Shown here: positions 6,595 to 10,787 of the stretch, in pieces
How the letters are laid out: each line of letters opens with the position of its first letter
How positions within the stretch are numbered: the first letter of the stretch is position 1
Source of the DNA: JBQLZO01 sp052168315
Lineage (GTDB): Bacteria > Planctomycetota > Phycisphaerae > Phycisphaerales > UBA1924
Length of the DNA stretch: 10,787 bases
Assembly (NCBI GenBank): GCA_052168315.1
Contig: JBQLZO010000089.1
Coordinates: 1-10,787 of the forward strand
Direction of reading: 5' to 3'
Notes under the pieces: model-generated
Seen by the model: only the letters and a program-made list of their open reading frames with translations
Databases searched by the model: none
Told to the model about the DNA's origin: nothing
Program-made: the position numbers and the translations under genes

Positions 6595-7500
6595 CTAGGC
6601 GTTCTGCCCCGCCACGCTCCCGCTGCGCACCCCGCCGAATCGCCGCTCGCGACCCGCGTACTCCTCGATGCACGCCCGCAGCGACGCCTCATCGAAGTCC
6701 GGCCAGCACGCATCCAGCACCACCAGCTCCGCATAGCTCGCCTGCCACAGCAGGAAGTTGCTCAGCCGCTTCTCCCCCGCCGTCCGGATGATCAGATCCG
6801 GATCGGGCAGCCCGCTCGTCCCCAGCGTCTCCGAGATCAGCGCCTCATCGATGTCCCCCGCCCGCATCTCCCCCCGCTCGATCCGCTCCCCGATCGACCG
6901 GGCCGCATCCACCAGCTCCTGCCGCCCGCCATAGTTCACCGCCAGGCAAAGCGTCGCCCCCGTGCACCCCCTCGTCGCCTCCACCACCGAGTCCAGCGCC
7001 GCCAGCGCCTCATCGGGGAGCCCCTCCCGCCGCCCGATCTGCCGGAACCGAAGATTCTGCCGCACCAGCGCCTCACGCTCCCCCGCCATGTACTCGACAT
7101 ACATCGACATCAGGGCCGAGACCTCCTCCGAAGGCCGACGCCAGTTCTCATTCGAGAACGCGTACAGCGTCAGCGCCTCGACCCCGAACCGCCCCGCCGC
7201 CTCGATGGTCGCACGTACCGCCCGCGCGCCGTTCCGGTGCCCGAAAACGCGCGGGAACCCCCGACGCTCCGCCCATCGCCCGTTCCCATCCATGATGATC
7301 CCGATGTGCCGCGGCACACGCTCCGGCGGGACACCCGGCAGCCACCGCGCTGGGTCCGCCTCGGGGCAGATCCGCCGCATCCGCGACACCGCATCCCGCG
7401 ACGGGCCCTGAGCGATCCGCTCCAGCGGCGTCACCGAATCCTCACCCAAACCGTCGCTCGAAACCAAGCTCCGCTCCGCCTTCGCATCATCGCCGCCCAT
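6595..7500 (-). CDS. uppS: Undecaprenyl diphosphate synthase (cis-prenyltransferase), N-terminally extended
   Basis: This enzyme condenses isopentenyl diphosphate units onto farnesyl diphosphate in the cis configuration. The product is the C55 carrier needed for peptidoglycan and other surface polymers. The 301-residue protein carries the family signatures. HIGIIMDGNGRWAERRG (about 65-81) contains catalytic Asp71. YAFSNENW (113-120) and VNYGGR (188-193) follow. RTAGEKRLSNFLLWQ (239-253) holds Arg239 and Arg245, and the C-terminal AELVVLDACWPDFDE includes Glu258. The usual RTGGE/RTSGE reads RTAGE here. About 62 residues precede the HIGIIMDG block, far more than in most homologues, and this part looks disordered and charged. 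ATG 7500 is chosen because it overlaps the topA stop as TGATG; GTG 7503 is adjacent, and an internal Met near residue 41 would give a more usual length. Coupled translation from topA is likely. Confidence 0.97.
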   Translation of the reverse strand: MGGDDAKAERSLVSSDGLGEDSVTPLERIAQGPSRDAVSRMRRICPEADPARWLPGVPPERVPRHIGIIMDGNGRWAERRGFPRVFGHRNGARAVRATIEAAGRFGVEALTLYAFSNENWRRPSEEVSALMSMYVEYMAGEREALVRQNLRFRQIGRREGLPDEALAALDSVVEATRGCTGATLCLAVNYGGRQELVDAARSIGERIERGEMRAGDIDEALISETLGTSGLPDPDLIIRTAGEKRLSNFLLWQASYAELVVLDACWPDFDEASLRACIEEYAGRERRFGGVRSGSVAGQNA

Positions 7501-10301
7501 CACGCCGCATCCGCCTTGCCACGCTTCCGCTTCGGAACCAGCCCCAGCGACCCGCCGCTCAGATCGACATCCGCCAGCCGTGGATCGTCCAGCGAATCAA
7601 TCAGCAGCTGCTCGACCGTCGGCGCATCCTTCACCGGCTTGCCCGAAGCATCCGTCAGCGCACGACCGGTCAGCGTCGTGATGATCGGGATCGGATGCTG
7701 CCGAAGGTGAGCCGCCAACTCCTTCTCAAGCGCCGCCCGCTGCTCCTCGGGCAGCTCCGCCCACTTCCCACGCCCACGGCACTTCGGGAAATTCGAACAC
7801 CCGAGCCAGGGCCCCCGGATCCCATCACGCAGGTTCAGAGGCGATGAGCACTTCGGGCACGGCAGATCCGTCAGCAGCGGCGGCGGAGACGGCGCTGTGA
7901 CATGCCCCTTCTTGTCGATATTCAGGATCATCCCAACCGACGGCGCCTCCCCGTCAAGCAGCACCGTCGTCAGGAACGGCCCGAACCGCCCCGTCCGACG
8001 CATCATCGGACGCCCCGTCTTCGGACACTTCACATCCACGAACTCCGCCGGACGCGGACGACCCTCGCGATCCGTCGGGCACGCGTAGTCGCACGCCGGA
8101 TAGTCCGAACACGACAGGAACCGCCCGTTCTTCCCGAACCGGTATACCAGCGGCTTCCCACACTTCGGACACAGGTACTCCGACTCCTGCGTCTCCGCCT
8201 TCGCGTGCTCCAGATTCTCATGCGCCCGCTCGAGCTTCAGCCGGAACGGGTCGTAGAACTCGTGCAGCACCCGCACCCAGTCCTTGTTCGCCTCCTCGAT
8301 GTCGTCCAGCCGCGACTCCATGTCCCGCGTGTACCCCAGCTCCATCAGCTCCGGGAACGCCTCGATCAGCTTGTCCGTCACCACCTCCCCGAGGTCCGTC
8401 GCGTAGAAACGCCGATCGACCTGCTCCACATACTTCCGATCCTGGATCACCTGGATGATCGACGCGTAGGTCGAAGGCCTCCCGATCCCCTCGCTCTCCA
8501 GAGTCTTGATCAGCGACGCCTCCGAATACCGTGCCGGCGGCGATGAGAACCGCTGCTCCGCATCCATCGCGAACGGGCTCAGGTCCTTCCCCTCGCTCAG
8601 CGCCGGCAGCGTCTGCTCATCCGACGCCGTCGGAACCCCCGACACCCGCATGAACCCGTCGAACGCCAGCGTCCGACCCGTCGCCTTGAACACGCACAGC
8701 CGCGAGCGATCCGTCCCGCCCTCGATCAGCACCGTCGTGGCATCCCACTCCGCGCTGGCCATCTGGCACGCCACGAACCGCTCCCAGATCAGCCGGTACA
8801 GCTTGTGCTCATCCTGCCCCAGCGCCTTCTTGATCTTCGGATCGTCCGGCGTCAGCCGAACCGTCGTCGGCCGGATCGCCTCGTGAGCCTCCTGCGCCGC
8901 CTTGTTCGACGACCCGAAGAAATTCGGCTTCTCCGGCAGGTACCGGTCACCGAAGGTCCCGCCGATGTAGTCGCGCGCCATCGAAAGCGCATCGCCGGAC
9001 AGGTGCGTCGAGTCCGTACGCATGTAGGTGATCAGACCCACAGCCCCCTCGCCCGGGATCTCCACGCCCTCGTACAGCCGCTGCGCCGCCCGCATCGTCC
9101 GCTGCGCGCCGAACCCCAGCCGCGACGAAGCGCCCTGCTGCAGCGTCGAGGTGATGAACGGCGCCGGCGGACGAGAGGTCGTCCGCTTCGTCTCGATCGA
9201 ACGCACCCGGTACGCCACCGACGGATCCACCACCCCGCTCACCGTCCGCTCGAACCGCGCAGGCCCGCGCCCGGACTCGTTCTCCTTCGTCTCCGTGCTC
9301 ACATCCCCCAGGCCCACCAGCCTCGCGACCTCCGCAACCCGCGCCGTCAGGTCCTCGGCCGTCCGCGCCGAACCATCCGCGTTCCGACCCGCCTGCGAGA
9401 TGTCGAACGCCTCACCCCCGACCTCAACCAACTCCCCCTTCACGCCGTTGTGCTCCGCCAGCCACTGGTTCTGGCGCTTGATCGTCGGCCCGTTGCCCTT
9501 CTCATCGCGCTCGCCCATCAGCGAAGCCCAGCCCCCGACCAGCCGCCGAGCCTCGGACTCCGACAACGCGAACCGCCCCGTCACCCGCCACGACTCGTCG
9601 GGCACGAACGCCCGGATCTCCCGCTCGCGCTGCACCACCAGGCGCACCGCGACCGACTGCACACGCCCCGCCGAGAGCCCCCGCGAAACCTTCTTCCAGA
9701 GCAGCGGCGAGACCTGGTATCCCACGATCCGGTCCAGGATCCGCCGCGCCTGCTGCGCATCCACCTTGTGCATGTTGATCGACTGCGGCGAACGGAACGC
9801 CCGCTCGATCTCCCCCTTCGTGATCGCGTTGAACACCACCCGCTTCGCCGTCCCGGGATCGACCCCCAGGATCTCCGCCAGATGCCACGCGATCGCCTCG
9901 CCTTCGCGGTCAAGGTCGGTCGCGAACCACACCTCGCTCGCCTCACGCCCCAACTTCTTCAGCTCGGTCACCGTCTTGCTCTTGCCAGGCAGCGGCTCGT
10001 ACGACGGCCGGAAATCATCCTCGAGATCCACGCCCGGAACCGGAGACTTCACACCCTTCGGGTTCTTGCTCGGAAGATCCCGGATGTGTCCCACCGACGC
10101 ACGCACCACATAATCCGACCCCAGGTACTTATTGATCGTCTTCGCCTTCGCCGGAGACTCCACGATCACCAGCTTCTTGCCCGAAGCCGAGGTCGGAGCG
10201 CCCGAGCCGCGCCCACCCGACGACCCAGAACGGGCGCCCGCCTTCTTCGCCGTCTTCTTCTTCGAGCCGGCCCCGGTTTTCTTGGTGACTTTCTTCGCCA
10301 T
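7500..10301 (-). CDS. topA: DNA topoisomerase I (type IA)
   Basis: Type IA topoisomerase relaxing negative supercoils by cutting one strand through a 5'-phosphotyrosine. The 933-residue protein begins with a basic low-complexity tail (1-42, Lys then Ser/Gly rich). The TOPRIM domain follows: KLVIVESPAKAKTI with Glu48, and TDLDREGEAIAWH with Asp129, Asp131 and Glu133. The active-site Tyr426 is in GLITYMRTDSTHLS, and EAHEAIRP (471-478) and EGIGRPSTYASII (604-616) are typical blocks. C-terminal zinc ribbons include one with Cys711, 714, 731, 737 and one with Cys815, 818, 835, 841. The repeat between them (759-785) keeps only one Cys. About 90 residues after the last ribbon end in a basic KRKRGK tail. 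The stretch between residues 239 and 373 is clearly longer than I recall for E. coli. ATG 10301 has AAGGA 4 bases ahead; the open frame continues to 10427 without support. Confidence 0.97.
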   Translation of the reverse strand: MAKKVTKKTGAGSKKKTAKKAGARSGSSGGRGSGAPTSASGKKLVIVESPAKAKTINKYLGSDYVVRASVGHIRDLPSKNPKGVKSPVPGVDLEDDFRPSYEPLPGKSKTVTELKKLGREASEVWFATDLDREGEAIAWHLAEILGVDPGTAKRVVFNAITKGEIERAFRSPQSINMHKVDAQQARRILDRIVGYQVSPLLWKKVSRGLSAGRVQSVAVRLVVQREREIRAFVPDESWRVTGRFALSESEARRLVGGWASLMGERDEKGNGPTIKRQNQWLAEHNGVKGELVEVGGEAFDISQAGRNADGSARTAEDLTARVAEVARLVGLGDVSTETKENESGRGPARFERTVSGVVDPSVAYRVRSIETKRTTSRPPAPFITSTLQQGASSRLGFGAQRTMRAAQRLYEGVEIPGEGAVGLITYMRTDSTHLSGDALSMARDYIGGTFGDRYLPEKPNFFGSSNKAAQEAHEAIRPTTVRLTPDDPKIKKALGQDEHKLYRLIWERFVACQMASAEWDATTVLIEGGTDRSRLCVFKATGRTLAFDGFMRVSGVPTASDEQTLPALSEGKDLSPFAMDAEQRFSSPPARYSEASLIKTLESEGIGRPSTYASIIQVIQDRKYVEQVDRRFYATDLGEVVTDKLIEAFPELMELGYTRDMESRLDDIEEANKDWVRVLHEFYDPFRLKLERAHENLEHAKAETQESEYLCPKCGKPLVYRFGKNGRFLSCSDYPACDYACPTDREGRPRPAEFVDVKCPKTGRPMMRRTGRFGPFLTTVLLDGEAPSVGMILNIDKKGHVTAPSPPPLLTDLPCPKCSSPLNLRDGIRGPWLGCSNFPKCRGRGKWAELPEEQRAALEKELAAHLRQHPIPIITTLTGRALTDASGKPVKDAPTVEQLLIDSLDDPRLADVDLSGGSLGLVPKRKRGKADAA

Positions 10302-10305
10302 GCGG

Positions 10306-10310
10306 TCCTT
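10306..10310 (-). promoter_or_regulatory. Shine-Dalgarno AAGGA before topA
   Basis: AAGGA on the minus strand ends 4 bases before ATG 10301. The spacing is slightly short but usable. Together with the basic tail and the TOPRIM start about 42 residues later, it supports this start over the longer open frame. Confidence 0.55.
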
Positions 10311-10414
10311 GCGTACGCCGCGGACGCGGCTCCGGCTCGTCTGATTCCGGCGGACACCCCGCCAACCCCGCACCCACGCGGGATGCCGGCCATCCTCAGG
10401 CCGACCCGGGCGGA

Positions 10415-10443
10415 GTTGAATCGCCAACGCCGCGCGGTGTCAA
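10415..10443 (-). promoter_or_regulatory. Candidate sigma-70-type promoter for topA-uppS
   Basis: The minus strand has a perfect -35 hexamer TTGACA (10443-10438), an exact 17-base spacer, and TTCAAC (10420-10415) as the -10, which matches TATAAT at three of six positions. The leader to ATG 10301 would be a little over 100 bases. A perfect TTGACA in such GC-rich sequence, in the gap before the gene, makes this the best promoter candidate in the window. The weak -10 keeps confidence moderate. Confidence 0.4.
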
Positions 10444-10466
10444 GCACGCACCCCGGAGTTTCTCCA

Positions 10467-10482
10467 AATCACCCAATCACCC
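10467..10482. repeat. Tandem direct repeat AATCACCC x2 upstream of topA
   Basis: Two exact adjacent copies of AATCACCC (on minus, GGGTGATT twice) lie 24 bases upstream of the candidate -35 box, next to the most AT-rich spot in the gap (GATAATATT, 10491-10499). The position fits an activator or repressor site for topA. Two 8-base copies are too short to exclude chance, and I recognise no known operator. Confidence 0.5.
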
Positions 10483-10536
10483 CGGATCCCGATAATATTC
10501 CGAACGCTCCCCGCCCGTCCGACACCCCTCCATCCC

Positions 10537-10787
10537 TCACTCCGCCGAGCCACCATCTCTAAACCATTGCTCGCAAACAATTTGCGCCAACTCGTCCGCA
10601 TCCCGCCCCTCGCACGCCAGCCACATGTCTCCGACCGCAGCAGCAGGCGATCCCGCCGGCGCTGCCTGCCCCCGAAGTCGGCGAAGCCAGGTCCGCTGGT
10701 TCTTCGCGAACCGCCGCGTCTCGATCTTGATCCGCTCCACCGCATCCTCGATCGCCCCCTCCGATCGACACCCGCCCCCCCCGCCCC
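10537..10787 (-). CDS. miaA: tRNA dimethylallyltransferase MiaA, C-terminal part only (cut by window edge)
   Basis: MiaA adds a dimethylallyl group from DMAPP to N6 of adenosine 37 in tRNAs that read codons starting with U. Only 82 codons and the TGA stop are visible; the ATP-binding and catalytic parts lie beyond position 10787. The call rests on the C-terminal signature IKIETRRFAKNQRTWLRRL, which matches the (A)TRR-AK-Q-TW-R block of the family in the region contacting the tRNA. Upstream, the frame continues as GAIEDAVER and, at the very edge, a glycine-rich stretch (GGGGGC) encoded over a run of eight C on the plus strand (10775-10782). About 45 residues after the signature form a short tail ending WFRDGGSAE. 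The gene is complete at its 3' end. The next gene, topA, starts 235 bases downstream. Confidence 0.88.
   Translation of the reverse strand, partial: GGGGGCRSEGAIEDAVERIKIETRRFAKNQRTWLRRLRGQAAPAGSPAAAVGDMWLACEGRDADELAQIVCEQWFRDGGSAE

Noticed and set aside
10302..10427. Upstream extension of topA by 42 codons
   Set aside because: It would overlap the candidate promoter region, has no ribosome site, and its composition is unlike the Lys-rich tail that follows.
8805..10562. Plus-strand open frame of 585 codons opposite topA
   Set aside because: Extremely Arg/Pro/His-rich composition with no domain; it is the shadow of topA codon bias.

Overview
The window is very GC-rich. Every gene I can support lies on the minus strand, so transcription runs from right to left. 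Short intergenic gaps, the gene families, and secreted M14 peptidases carrying DxDxDG calcium loops suggest a member of Planctomycetota, perhaps the Phycisphaerae. That assignment is an inference from gene content and base composition; there is no rRNA or other marker to settle it.

In transcription order: (1) the 3' end of miaA (tRNA dimethylallyltransferase), cut by the right edge; (2) a gap of 235 bases with the best promoter candidate in the window (perfect TTGACA, 17-base spacer) and a tandem 8-base repeat; (3) topA (DNA topoisomerase I) and uppS (undecaprenyl diphosphate synthase), with stop and start overlapping as TGATG; (4) a gap of 237 bases; (5) two paralogous M14 zinc-carboxypeptidase-fold exported proteins, 2 bases apart, each start supported by a clear Shine-Dalgarno or signal peptide. 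The first appears catalytically dead and the second keeps the catalytic residues; (6) a gap of 176 bases with a C-rich, G-free stretch in the transcript; (7) a membrane-anchored PlsC-type acyltransferase, ruvA (Holliday junction helicase subunit), and a small membrane-anchored protein of unknown function. plsC-like and ruvA overlap by ATGA, and the unknown gene starts 10 bases after ruvA; (8) a 55-base perfect octanucleotide repeat running off the left edge.

Most genes are housekeeping functions: tRNA modification, DNA topology, recombination, cell-wall lipid carrier synthesis and phospholipid synthesis. The less ordinary part is 2525-6357. It encodes an active M14 peptidase paired with a paralogue that has lost two of three zinc ligands, the substrate-binding Asn-Arg pair and the catalytic Glu. 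The paralogue still keeps the same set of calcium-loop insertions and has gained a low-complexity and helical insert of about 140 residues. An enzyme/pseudoenzyme pair acting outside the cytoplasm is the best candidate here for something undescribed. I found no CRISPR array, tRNA, rRNA, insertion sequence or phage gene.
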